Assembly (NCBI RefSeq): GCF_004339575.1
Contig: NZ_SMFV01000002.1
Coordinates: 186,001-250,000, forward strand
Source of the DNA: Phorcysia thermohydrogeniphila
Lineage (GTDB): Bacteria > Aquificota > Aquificia > Desulfurobacteriales > Desulfurobacteriaceae
Length of the DNA stretch: 64,000 nt
Direction of reading: 5' to 3'
The position numbers and the translations under genes were made by a program. Position 1 is the first letter of the stretch. The number at the start of each line of letters is the position of its first letter. A model generated the notes under the pieces. The model ran no database searches. It saw only the letters and a program-made list of their open reading frames with translations, and had not been told where the DNA came from. Below, piece by piece: positions 9,269-17,591 of the stretch.

Positions 9269-9430
9269 GTTGAAATGCCCTATAGAGGGATAAGGCGTTG
9301 ACCTGCTCAGGGGTAAGTGTTTCAACTCCGTCTGGTTGAAATGCCCTATAGAGGGATAAGGCGGTTTACTTTTCCTGTGGGAGGGAAAAGTGCTATACAG
9401 AGTTGAAATGCCCTATAGAGGGATAAGGCG
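9269..9430. CRISPR. Minimal CRISPR array: 3 repeats, 2 spacers
   Basis: Three identical 29-base repeats occupy 9269-9297, 9335-9363 and 9402-9430. They start GTTGAAATGCCC and end GGGATAAGGCG, with a 4-bp CCCT/AGGG hairpin around ATAG. The two spacers are 37 and 38 bases and unlike each other. No cas gene is in the window, so the array must use machinery elsewhere or be a remnant. The lack of any repeat divergence argues against long decay. Spacer 2 contains an 8-bp inverted repeat (9368-9375 and 9384-9391). Confidence 0.88.
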
Positions 9431-9459
9431 GAAAGTCGGCTTTTGGGGAGGTTTTAAAA

Positions 9460-11145
9460 CTAACTTATGGTTATGAAACGGGAGAGTTTTTCAAGGAAGG
9501 GGAAGAGGGATAGGAGCTCCACAACATCTTTAAAAGGTCTTTTAAGGATAATCTCCGACGCCAAGTTTCTTGAAACGCCGGGAAGGTAAGTTAGGAGTTT
9601 GTAGGAGACTTTGTTTATGTCTATCGGAATCGGGATTCCTATGACAGACCTTTCTCTGTGGCCTACTACCACTACGTTTACGGTTTTAAAGAGTTCTAAC
9701 TTTTCGGGGATTCTCACTAAAATAGGGTAACTTCCTATCTGCCTTCCGAGTGTGTGCTCCCCGTCGTGGGCTTCTAAGAGGACGTCCCTTATTACGGTTC
9801 CGACCGGAAAGACCTTCTTCATCATCGGAAGGTCAACTTCTTCCCTTACCCACTCCTTAAACTTTTCAAACTCCCTTCTAAACTTCGTTTTTGGTCTTTT
9901 GACCATTTCAGAAATTGGCGTTCCTTCAAAGACCATCACTTGCCTTATGTTTATCCTGCGAAGGAGGAGTCCTTCATCAAGGATTGATAGGAGAAATTCC
10001 CTGTTTTTCTCAAAGGTTTTCTTTGTTTCTCCCGGAAGTCCTACTAAGAAGTTTATTCCCGGAAGGAGCTTGTAGAGGCTGTCTTCCTTTTCTTTAAATG
10101 CTCCGACTTCATTTACTATCCTTATGGCCTTCTTCACCCCTTCGGGGTTCACTTTCAGGAAATTTTTCTTTATCACCTCCTCGTCTGCCGTTTCAAGTCC
10201 AAAAGGTGCAACGTCCCCTTCTGTGTCGTAGCTTGCAATGCAGGAGAGGGCTTTCTTTGACTCTTCAGGATAGGCGTTTATCGTTCCTGCGTTAACGTTG
10301 TCTATGTGAAGGGTCTTTATTTCTCCTACTTCCCTTATAGCTCTAAATAGGTTGCATATTGCGCTATTGTTTGGGACTGGGAACTCTCCTTCTGTCGGTT
10401 TTGCCCTGTAGCCAAGGATGTTTGGCTGTCTTCCGATTCTAAAGTACCTTACGCCGTGCTGATGGAGAGCTCTCACCTCTTCAACTATCTTCTCAGGGTC
10501 TCTTTCCTGTGGAGAGCCGTAAAAGCCCTCTGTGCAGTAGGAACAGTGGTGTTTCCTCTCGCACCCTCTAAAGGTCTCTATCTCGCAGATTACGTAAGGG
10601 TAGTAAAAGTGCTGTTTAACTATGAAAGCTCCAAGGGGAGCAAACCTGTCAACGTGGAGGGCGGTCCTTCTCTGGGTAAAGACACCGCTTGGGAGCTCCC
10701 TCCCTTCTACCAAGTACTTTCCGATGTAGTAGGCTGCAAGCTCAACGTCCCCTTTACACACCAAGTCAAAGCCTTCAAAGAGTAAAGGTTTAGCTCTAAC
10801 TCCTCCCTGTAGTGCAAATCCAAAGGTTACAGGGCCTCCAACCACCTTGTAGGCTGGGAGCTCCCCTACCTCTTCAATCTCTTTTTCCGTTATTGGCTTT
10901 CCTCCTAAGTACCTTCCGGGAACGGTCATTCCAGAGATGAGGAAGATAACGTCTGAGTCCTTTAAGAGCTCCCACTTTTCTTCCCTTTTTCTCAGCTCGT
11001 CTATGGCTACGTATGAGATGCTCTCTTCGGGTATTCCGGCAGTAACGAGAGCTCCGGCCACGTAGCGCACGTAGGTAGAGATGTAGGGTGGAACGCCTAA
11101 ACAGGTTGGCTCGTCAACATAACCGTCAAGAATCGTTATCCTCAA
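9460..11145 (-). CDS. Radical SAM protein with C-terminal helix-hairpin-helix (COG1031-type)
   Basis: 561 residues from a TTG start behind an AGGAGAG site. The N-terminal ~170 residues resemble a B12-binding-like fold. The radical SAM cluster motif is RGCERKHHCSYCTEG, a CX5CX2C spacing instead of CX3CX2C. Matching SAM-binding elements follow (GLETADEEVI, LVGLPGET). The C-terminus contains a helix-hairpin-helix (YLPGVSRNLASEII), the combination that defines the mostly archaeal COG1031 group. Its reaction is unknown to me. It overlaps the antiporter gene upstream by 20 bases and ends 30 bases from the CRISPR array, with no clear terminator between. Confidence 0.75.
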   Translation of the reverse strand: MRITILDGYVDEPTCLGVPPYISTYVRYVAGALVTAGIPEESISYVAIDELRKREEKWELLKDSDVIFLISGMTVPGRYLGGKPITEKEIEEVGELPAYKVVGGPVTFGFALQGGVRAKPLLFEGFDLVCKGDVELAAYYIGKYLVEGRELPSGVFTQRRTALHVDRFAPLGAFIVKQHFYYPYVICEIETFRGCERKHHCSYCTEGFYGSPQERDPEKIVEEVRALHQHGVRYFRIGRQPNILGYRAKPTEGEFPVPNNSAICNLFRAIREVGEIKTLHIDNVNAGTINAYPEESKKALSCIASYDTEGDVAPFGLETADEEVIKKNFLKVNPEGVKKAIRIVNEVGAFKEKEDSLYKLLPGINFLVGLPGETKKTFEKNREFLLSILDEGLLLRRINIRQVMVFEGTPISEMVKRPKTKFRREFEKFKEWVREEVDLPMMKKVFPVGTVIRDVLLEAHDGEHTLGRQIGSYPILVRIPEKLELFKTVNVVVVGHRERSVIGIPIPIDINKVSYKLLTYLPGVSRNLASEIILKRPFKDVVELLSLFPFLEKLSRFITIS

Positions 11146-12295
11146 CTCTCTCCTCTTTCAGGGCAAAGTTAAACAGTATAGGGGCTAAAATGCCGGTTAG
11201 TATTGCTGTTAATATAAGTATCCCTTCAAGACCTTCGTCAATTATTCCAAGTTCTTTCCCAAGCTCTGCAGTAACAATTACGAGAGTTAAAGGAGCAGAG
11301 AGTAGGAACCCTCCTGCTACGGCCTTTCTGAGTGGAACTCCCTCAAAAACGAGGAGTAGAGAGGGAATGACCTTCACTAAAAGGCTTGCTCCCGTTATTA
11401 TTCCAAGTAGCGTTAGAGTTTCTGGGTTAATCTCAGGGACTTTAAAGTTTATTCCTACGTAGATGAAGAATATGGGAATTAAAAAGCCGAAGCTAACTCC
11501 CGACAGTTTCTCCTCTATGCTCTCTGTGTCCTCAAAAACGGTGGCAAATATCATGCCGGCGATAAAAGCTCCTATGATTGGCTCAATGTGGATTGCAGAT
11601 GCAGCGACAGACAGCATGAACATTACTGCAAGGCTTATGCGGACGCCGATTTCTGATGGGTTTTTCTCAAAGAAGAACTTAAACCTGTTTGGATACCACC
11701 AGACAAAGCTCCTCAAGAAGAGGAGAACGAGTCTTGCGACGATTAGGTAGAGGATTAGCTTCAGGATTCCAAGCCAGAACTCAAACTCAAACTTAAACTC
11801 GCTGTAGAGGGTGAAAAGGGTTAGGGTGAGGATACTGATGACCTCTCCTACAATTCCCACCAAAAAGACCGTTTTCCCGAAGTGGGTGTCAAGTAGGCTT
11901 TTCTCCCTCAGGACGGATACAACGATGCCGACCGATACGACGCCAATTGCGATGGAAACCAAGGAGGGTAGCGAGAACTTATTGCCGATGAAGAAGGCGA
12001 GTAGGAAGGCTAAAAGAGGGACTGCTATGTAAACGAGCTTTGTCTTAAGGCTTAGGGTAGATATCTCTTTTAACTTTACTTCAAGTCCGGCAACGAACAT
12101 GAGGAGGAGGAAACCGAAGGAGGAGAGGAAGTCTAACCATTGAGAGGGCTGAATGAGGTTTAAGAACGACTTTCCAAGGACTATCCCGTAGAGTATCTCT
12201 CCGACTGCGACGGGAATCCTCAGCAGTTTACTTAAGAAGGGAACAAAGAGTATTCCTACCGAAATCAGGATTATGGAAAGGAGGGAGTTCTCCAT
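11126..12295 (-). CDS. CPA2-type monovalent cation/proton antiporter
   Basis: About 389 residues forming a transporter with roughly 11-12 membrane helices. The start is typical of the KefB/KefC/Na+-H+ exchanger family (IPVAVGEILYGIVLGKSFL) and the core has IHIEPIIGAFIAGMIFA. I chose the ATG at 12295; an in-frame GTG at 12304 is possible. It lacks an attached nucleotide-binding domain, and the TrkA-N/USP gene just upstream overlaps it by a few bases and probably provides that regulatory part. Likely role: K+ or Na+ exchange with protons at the inner membrane. Confidence 0.82.
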   Translation of the reverse strand: MENSLLSIILISVGILFVPFLSKLLRIPVAVGEILYGIVLGKSFLNLIQPSQWLDFLSSFGFLLLMFVAGLEVKLKEISTLSLKTKLVYIAVPLLAFLLAFFIGNKFSLPSLVSIAIGVVSVGIVVSVLREKSLLDTHFGKTVFLVGIVGEVISILTLTLFTLYSEFKFEFEFWLGILKLILYLIVARLVLLFLRSFVWWYPNRFKFFFEKNPSEIGVRISLAVMFMLSVAASAIHIEPIIGAFIAGMIFATVFEDTESIEEKLSGVSFGFLIPIFFIYVGINFKVPEINPETLTLLGIITGASLLVKVIPSLLLVFEGVPLRKAVAGGFLLSAPLTLVIVTAELGKELGIIDEGLEGILILTAILTGILAPILFNFALKEERVEDNDS

Positions 12296-12296
12296 C

Positions 12297-13703
12297 CTAT
12301 TCACCCACGCATATAAGTATTGATGAGCAGTTTGCTCGGTGTATCATGTGGTAAGGAGGGTAAGGATTAAACCAGTTTGTTTTCCTTCCTTTTCTCGCTC
12401 CTATGACTGCAAGGTCTGCCTTTTTTGACTCCTTAGAGAACTCGGTTACCGGATTGCCCTCTCTGACAGTGAAATTGATGGGTATCTTGTACATGTTTGA
12501 AAAACGAATAATTCTCTCCCTGAGGGAAGTTACCCTTTTATCGTTTTCTCCGCTTGAAACGTAGAGAGCCGTTAGCTCAGCCTTCCACATTAGGGAGAGC
12601 TCTATTGCCGCTTCAAGAGCTCTAAAACTGCTGAAAGAGCCTGAGACCGGAACTAAAATTTTCTTTACAGGCGTTGTTCCCCTTGCAATCAGGACCGGCG
12701 AGTAGGTTCCTTCTGCAAGGATGACTGGAAAAGTTTTTATTCCTAAGTAGAGAGGAAACTCACTGTACTTATCCGATACGACTATAAGGCCGAAGTTTTC
12801 CTCTTTAATAGTCTCAAAGAACTCCTTTTCGCACGTAGGAACTTCTTTAATGTTTACTGGTCTGTTCCCTTTCTTTTCAAACAGTCCTTTTAAGTCAGGA
12901 GTAGGTTTAAAGCAGGTATAGATGGATACTTTTTGGAGTCTAGTGTTTTCCAAGAAGAACCGAGCGTCTTTAATTACCTCCTCTTTTCTTTCAGGTAGAA
13001 AAATTACCTCTTCTATTCCAAATTGAAGTGGAAACTGAGGTTCTCCTGACTTTATGAGTTCTGCGATGTACTTTAAAATCCTTGGTTCACCAACTATTAA
13101 AACTCTATCACCGGGTTTAACAATTGTTCTTGACTTGGGGATTATTAGCTTATCTCCCCTGAAAATAGCAACAATCTTCCATCGCTTTGAGGAGAACTTG
13201 CCCACAGGATAGCCTGCAATTATAGAGGTAGGCATAACTGTTACTTCTATTATTTCTCCTTTACCTAAACCTATGTTGGTTGGCATGATGATTCCGGACT
13301 CTATCTGCCTTTCAAGTTGGGAGGCCGTAGCTACTGCCTTGTCAACGTAGTTGATTCCTTCATTCTCGTATAGCTCGTCCTTTTCTGTACTGTTAGAGAC
13401 TGAGAATATCATCGGGACGCCGAATTCCTTAGCGAGCCTACAGGCCTCAAGGTTGACCTCATCGTCTCCCGTGCAGGCGACGAAAGCTTTTGCTTCCTCT
13501 ATTCCAGCTTTTTTGAGCATAAGCCTGCTCGTTCCGTCTCCCTGAAGAAGTATGGTTCTGTTCATAGAGCTTGAGTCAAGGAGCTCTATAATCTTCTGGA
13601 GTTTCTCCTCGTCTTCGTCTATTACAGTAATGGACCAGTCTTTCTGAAGCCTCTTTATAAGTTCCCTCCCTACCTCACCTGCCCCGACGATTATGAGCTT
13701 CAT
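12297..13703 (-). CDS. TrkA-N/TrkA-C protein with C-terminal universal stress domain
   Basis: 468 residues. Residues 1-120 are a TrkA-N (RCK) NAD-binding fold (MKLIIVGAGEVGRELIKRL). Residues ~160-215 are a TrkA-C ligand domain ending in PGDRVLIVGEP. The C-terminal ~130 residues are a UspA-like domain (KKILVPVSGSFSSFRALEAA, AVIGARKG). A GGCGGAG site precedes the ATG. It overlaps the antiporter gene, so it is probably its cytoplasmic gating subunit, coupling ion exchange to NAD(H), nucleotides or stress. The fused RCK-USP layout is less common than separate genes. Confidence 0.82.
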   Translation of the reverse strand: MKLIIVGAGEVGRELIKRLQKDWSITVIDEDEEKLQKIIELLDSSSMNRTILLQGDGTSRLMLKKAGIEEAKAFVACTGDDEVNLEACRLAKEFGVPMIFSVSNSTEKDELYENEGINYVDKAVATASQLERQIESGIIMPTNIGLGKGEIIEVTVMPTSIIAGYPVGKFSSKRWKIVAIFRGDKLIIPKSRTIVKPGDRVLIVGEPRILKYIAELIKSGEPQFPLQFGIEEVIFLPERKEEVIKDARFFLENTRLQKVSIYTCFKPTPDLKGLFEKKGNRPVNIKEVPTCEKEFFETIKEENFGLIVVSDKYSEFPLYLGIKTFPVILAEGTYSPVLIARGTTPVKKILVPVSGSFSSFRALEAAIELSLMWKAELTALYVSSGENDKRVTSLRERIIRFSNMYKIPINFTVREGNPVTEFSKESKKADLAVIGARKGRKTNWFNPYPPYHMIHRANCSSILICVGE

Positions 13704-13769
13704 ACTGTCTCCGCCTTAAGTAAATTAGGTTCTAACTATTTTATCCTATTGACTTGGTTCTGACTAAGT

Positions 13770-13788
13770 GATAATGGTTATTATTAAG
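13770..13788. promoter_or_regulatory. Fur-like operator upstream of sufC
   Basis: GATAATGGTTATTATTAAG matches the classical 19-bp Fur box at 14 positions by my hand count. It lies between the divergent trkA-type gene and sufC, just upstream of the likely suf promoter. Fur-family control of Fe-S assembly would make physiological sense. No binding protein is in the window, so this is a sequence-based guess. Confidence 0.4.
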
Positions 13789-13801
13789 AATGGTTAAGGT
13801 A

Positions 13802-13830
13802 TTGACAAAACTTCACTTTGGTATTAAGAT
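13802..13830 (+). promoter_or_regulatory. Sigma-70-like promoter for suf
   Basis: A TTGACA hexamer (13802-13807) is spaced 17 bases from TAAGAT (13825-13830), a perfect -35 with a 4/6 -10. Transcription would begin near 13837, about 20 bases before the sufC ATG at 13859, leaving room for its AAGGAGG ribosome site. Confidence 0.5.
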
Positions 13831-13858
13831 TGATACTAAGCTCTCCAAGGAGGTGGCG

Positions 13859-14608
13859 ATGGAGCCAATCTTAAAGGTAGATAACGTGAAGCTAACCATT
13901 GACGGAAAGGCGATTCTGAAGGGAGTTAACTTAGAGGTCAATAGAGGGGAGATTCACGCCATTTTAGGTCCAAACGGTGCAGGTAAGTCAACTCTTGCAA
14001 AGCTCATTATGGGTATTGATGACCTGAAATCCCCTACAGAAGGAGAAATTATCTTTGACGGTAAGGTTATCAACGGTCTTGAGGTTTACGAAAGGGCAAA
14101 GCTTGGAATAACCCTCGCTTGGCAAGAGCCTGCAAGGTTTGAAGGGGTAACTGTTGAGGAGTACCTCAAGCTCTCTGCCCGTAACAACCCTGACGTTGAT
14201 ATTAGGAAGTGCCTTGAAGAGGTAGGGTTAGTTCCTGAAGTTTACCTTAAAAGGTTCGTTGACGACTCCCTCTCCGGTGGAGAGAGGAAGAGGGTAGAGC
14301 TTGCAAGTATCTTGGCCTTTAAGCCAAAGTTCGTAGTTCTTGATGAGATAGACTCGGGAATTGACTTTACCTCAATAGAGGACATCCAGAAGATACTGGA
14401 GACTATGAAGGAAGAGGGAATAACGGTTCTGATGATTACCCATAACGAGAAGCTCCTTGACGTTGCCGATAGGGCTTCTCTCCTCTGTGGTGGAAAAGTT
14501 CTTGAAACGTCAGACCCTCAGAGCATCAAGAGGAAGTTTGAAGAGTGCAAAGTTTGTGACGTCTTAGACTTTGAACAGAAGGGGGAGAAAGATGGAAAGG
14601 GTAGATAA
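13859..14608 (+). CDS. sufC: SufC Fe-S cluster assembly ATPase
   Basis: An ABC ATPase of 249 residues that drives the SufBC(D) scaffold for Fe-S cluster assembly in the cytoplasm. Walker A is GPNGAGKST, the signature is DSLSGGERKRVE, and Walker B is FVVLDEIDSGID; the SufC-typical DEIDSGID is diagnostic against transporter ATPases. The ATG at 13859 follows AAGGAGG, preferred over an upstream in-frame ATG at 13790 that lies before the promoter. It overlaps the scaffold gene by 17 bases. Confidence 0.92.
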   Translation: MEPILKVDNVKLTIDGKAILKGVNLEVNRGEIHAILGPNGAGKSTLAKLIMGIDDLKSPTEGEIIFDGKVINGLEVYERAKLGITLAWQEPARFEGVTVEEYLKLSARNNPDVDIRKCLEEVGLVPEVYLKRFVDDSLSGGERKRVELASILAFKPKFVVLDEIDSGIDFTSIEDIQKILETMKEEGITVLMITHNEKLLDVADRASLLCGGKVLETSDPQSIKRKFEECKVCDVLDFEQKGEKDGKGR

Positions 14609-15515
14609 GCTTTTGAATAACATCCTCTCTTTGGGACTGCCGAAGGACATACTGAAGAATCCTTCAATAGTCATTGAGGGGCACAAGGTTATCAGGGAAG
14701 TTCCCTATCCCGGAATTTCCATTGAGAAGAGGGCTCACGAGGACAGGATAGAGGTCAAGATAAGTGTCCTGCCCGGAGTCGTGATTGAGAAGCCTGTTCA
14801 CATGTGCCTATCAAAGCTTGGTACTGGAGACCAGCTTATTGATATCACGGTGGATATCGGAGAAGGCGCTAAGGTGAAGATGATTTCCCACTGTGCCTTC
14901 AAGGGTAAGAACCTTAAGCACATAAGCAGGACGAAGTTCAGGGTAAGGAAGGGTGCTTCCCTTGAGGTATCAGAGATTCACTACCACGAGAAAGACACCG
15001 ACATAGTAATAGACGCTCGCTCAGAGGGAGTAGTAGAAGAGAGAGCTTCTTACAAGAGTCTTTTCAAGATAGACTCAAACAACGCAGGAAAGGTAAGGGT
15101 AGAGTACGTCGTTGATATCCTTGACCACGCTACTGCAGACGTTGAAACGAAGATAGCCGGAAGGGACGGTGATGAGATATACGTCAAGGATATCATGTAC
15201 CTGAAGGGTAAGTACTCAAGGGCTATAGCTAAGAGTAGGTTAATGGCCCTTGGAAACACCAAGGCTGAGTTCTACGGAGAGACCTACGGACTTGGCGACT
15301 ACTCAAGGGGACACATAGACTGTTCTGAAATAGTAAGGGGAGACGATGTTACTGTGAAGGCAATTCCTATAGTTGTTGTTGACAACGAGACTGCAAAGGT
15401 AACCCACGAGGCTGCCGTTGGTAGTATAGATAAGAAACAGCTTGAGACCCTTATGGCGAGGGGACTTGACGAAGACGAAGCTGTGGACGTAATTGTTAAA
15501 GGAATGCTTAGGTAA
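14592..15515 (+). CDS. sufB: Short SufB/SufD-type Fe-S scaffold protein
   Basis: 307 residues, much shorter than proteobacterial SufB (~490), matching the single short SufBD proteins of archaea and deep-branching bacteria. The beta-helix core shows typical features (DARSEGVVEERASYKSLFKI, GYTYGLGDYSRGHIDC-like region, and KVTHEAAVGSIDKKQLETL). The ATG is preceded by GGGGGAG inside the sufC 3' end. With SufC it would make a minimal two-component Suf system; SufS and SufU are not in view. Confidence 0.88.
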   Translation: MERVDKLLNNILSLGLPKDILKNPSIVIEGHKVIREVPYPGISIEKRAHEDRIEVKISVLPGVVIEKPVHMCLSKLGTGDQLIDITVDIGEGAKVKMISHCAFKGKNLKHISRTKFRVRKGASLEVSEIHYHEKDTDIVIDARSEGVVEERASYKSLFKIDSNNAGKVRVEYVVDILDHATADVETKIAGRDGDEIYVKDIMYLKGKYSRAIAKSRLMALGNTKAEFYGETYGLGDYSRGHIDCSEIVRGDDVTVKAIPIVVVDNETAKVTHEAAVGSIDKKQLETLMARGLDEDEAVDVIVKGMLR

Positions 15516-15542
15516 ATACCACTTAGTATAAAGGAGGAGGAG

Positions 15543-15878
15543 ATGAAGGTATTTGGTCCAGAACCAGAAGGAAAGAGGAAACATACTCCAGTAGTTGAAG
15601 CTCCTGCAAAGGTAAAGAAGGGGGAGTGGTTTGACGTTAAGGTTGTAGTTGGAAAAGACATTCCCCACCCAAATACTAAGGAGCACTGGATTCAGAGCAT
15701 TTCCCTTTGGGCAGGAGACTTTCTTGTAGGAAAGGCAGACCTTGAGCCTGAAAGGGCTGCTTCTGAGGTTGTCTTTAAGGTGAAGCTTGAGGAGACTACA
15801 AAGCTCTCAGCCCACGCTTACTGTAACCTTCACGGCCTTTGGCACAGCGAGGAAGTTACTGTAGAAGTTGAAGAATAA
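15543..15878 (+). CDS. Superoxide reductase (neelaredoxin-type)
   Basis: A 111-residue single-domain superoxide reductase that reduces superoxide to hydrogen peroxide in the cytoplasm without making oxygen. All five predicted iron ligands are present: His14, His42, His48, Cys94 and His97 (motifs KHTPVVE, PHPNTKEHWI, CNLHGLW). The catalytic Lys13 is kept, but the Glu that normally precedes it (EKH) is Arg12. No N-terminal desulforedoxin domain is present. An AAGGAGGAGG site precedes the ATG; it follows sufCB closely and ends at a strong terminator. Confidence 0.92.
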   Translation: MKVFGPEPEGKRKHTPVVEAPAKVKKGEWFDVKVVVGKDIPHPNTKEHWIQSISLWAGDFLVGKADLEPERAASEVVFKVKLEETTKLSAHAYCNLHGLWHSEEVTVEVEE

Positions 15879-15883
15879 CAATT

Positions 15884-15908
15884 AAAGGGGGAGTTGCCTC
15901 CCCCTTTT
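15884..15908. terminator. Bidirectional terminator between the superoxide reductase gene and lysS
   Basis: A perfect 10-bp stem AAAGGGGGAG/CTCCCCCTTT with a TTGC loop and T-runs on both strands separates the converging superoxide reductase and lysS genes. Confidence 0.88.
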
Positions 15909-15913
15909 ACTTT

Positions 15914-17476
15914 TTATTTAGATTCACAAGTTTCTTCCTCTTTACCTTCTTCAGACTTCTTCTCTGGTCTTAACTGAGGGAAGAGGAGAACTTCCCTGAT
16001 TGAGTCCTTGTTTGTGAAGAGCATCACGAGTCTGTCTATTCCGATACCCTCACCGGCCGTCGGTGGCATTCCGTACTCAAGGGCAGTAACAAAGTCCTCG
16101 TCGTACTCCATGGCCTCTTCGTCACCTTTTGCCCTTTCTTCAAGTTGCTGTCTGAACCTCTTTTCCTGCTCTTCTGGGTTGTTGAGCTCGGTGTAGGCGT
16201 TTGCTATTTCCCTTCCAAAGATTATGAGCTCAAACCTTTCAACAAGTTCAGGGTTATCCCTCTTTTCTTTTGCAAGTGGGGATATAGCCTTGGGGAAGTC
16301 AATTACAAAGGTTGGTTGAATGAGCTCTGGCTCAACTAAGGTTTCAAACAGTTCCTGAACCCTCTTAAAGTGGGAGAGCTCCTCTGCCTTCTCTATGCCT
16401 ACCTCCTTTGCCTTGGCTAAAACCTTTTCCTCGTCGTGAAGGAGCTCATCCTCTGTTAGCCCTGTCTTCTTTGAGAGCTCTCCAAGGAAAGAGATTCTCC
16501 TGAATGGCCTCTTAAAGGAGAGTTTTACTCCTTGATACTCAATCTCCCTTACGCCCTTGCCAAATATTTCGTCAAGGAGCTCCTCAAAGAGCTCTTCTGT
16601 CATCTCCATCAGGTCGTAGTAGTCGACGTAGGCCATGTACCACTCAACCATTGTGAACTCAGGGTTGTGGCGTGTGCTGATTCCTTCGTTTCTGAAGTTC
16701 TTCCCGAGCTCGTAGACCCTTTCAAATCCGCCGACTATGAGCCTTTTGAGGTAGAGCTCTGGTGCTATACGCAGGTAAACGTCTGTGTCAAGGGCGTTGT
16801 AGTGAGTGATAAATGGCTTTGCGGCAGCTCCGGAGGCTATAGGCTGAAGTATTGGAGTTTCCACTTCAATGAAACCCCTCTTATCAAGGAACTCACGTAT
16901 TTTCTTGATTATCTTGGCGCGGGTTCTGAATATCTCCCTTACTTCCGGGTTTACTATGAGGTCCAAGTAACGCTGTCTATAACGTTTCTCAACGTCTTTC
17001 AGCCCGTGCCACTTTTCCGGTAGAGGCCTTAAGGACTTTGTGAGCGGCGTTAACTCTGTTACTTCAATGGTCAGCTCTCCGGTTCCCGTCCTAAAAAGCT
17101 TTCCTTTGACGCCAACGATATCTCCGATATCTATGAGCTTTTTAAAGACTTGATTGTAGAAATCTGCTCCAACTGTATCTCTCCTGATGTAACACTGAAT
17201 CCTATCTGTGCCGTCCTGAATGTGGAAAAAGGCAGCCTTACCCATTACCCTCATTGACATAATTCTGCCGGCAAGGGATACCTCTTCTTCCGGCAGCTGT
17301 TCGTTTTCCCTTTCTTCCTTGTCCTTGTGCCTTCCGAATTTCTTGATGAGCTCTCCGGCTGATGCTGTTACGTTGTAGTTGTATGCGTAAGGTTCATAAC
17401 CGAGCTCCTTAAGTTTTTGAGCCTTTTCTTTCCTCTGTTCAACTATCTTCTGCTCAAGGCTTCTCTCCTCAGCCAT
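15914..17476 (-). CDS. lysS: Lysyl-tRNA synthetase, class II
   Basis: A 520-residue enzyme charging tRNA-Lys. An N-terminal OB-fold anticodon-binding domain ([20 protein letters not shown]) is followed by class II motifs 1-3: [42 protein letters not shown], and the C-terminal [13 protein letters not shown]. The lysine-site residues look intact. A short E/K-rich tail follows. This is the only complete lysS copy; its first ~52 codons and promoter region recur at 24545-24745 as part of the tandem duplication. Confidence 0.96.
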   Translation of the reverse strand: MAEERSLEQKIVEQRKEKAQKLKELGYEPYAYNYNVTASAGELIKKFGRHKDKEERENEQLPEEEVSLAGRIMSMRVMGKAAFFHIQDGTDRIQCYIRRDTVGADFYNQVFKKLIDIGDIVGVKGKLFRTGTGELTIEVTELTPLTKSLRPLPEKWHGLKDVEKRYRQRYLDLIVNPEVREIFRTRAKIIKKIREFLDKRGFIEVETPILQPIASGAAAKPFITHYNALDTDVYLRIAPELYLKRLIVGGFERVYELGKNFRNEGISTRHNPEFTMVEWYMAYVDYYDLMEMTEELFEELLDEIFGKGVREIEYQGVKLSFKRPFRRISFLGELSKKTGLTEDELLHDEEKVLAKAKEVGIEKAEELSHFKRVQELFETLVEPELIQPTFVIDFPKAISPLAKEKRDNPELVERFELIIFGREIANAYTELNNPEEQEKRFRQQLEERAKGDEEAMEYDEDFVTALEYGMPPTAGEGIGIDRLVMLFTNKDSIREVLLFPQLRPEKKSEEGKEEETCESK

Positions 17477-17591
17477 TTCTCCTCTCCTTTTGCTTGGTAG
17501 TTTGTTAGCTAAAGTTTAGGAAATATAGCTTAATCTTCCTAAAATCAAGGTGGTAAGGTTGTATAATTGCAAAAGTCTAATCTTTCGGAGT

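Noticed and set aside
15299-15686. Two overlapping minus-strand frames over the sufB end and superoxide reductase gene
   Set aside because: Both genes beneath have clear domains and ribosome sites; the antisense frames share no family features.
16532-17023. A 163-codon plus-strand frame inside lysS
   Set aside because: Antisense shadow of a well-supported synthetase gene; the protein has no recognisable features.
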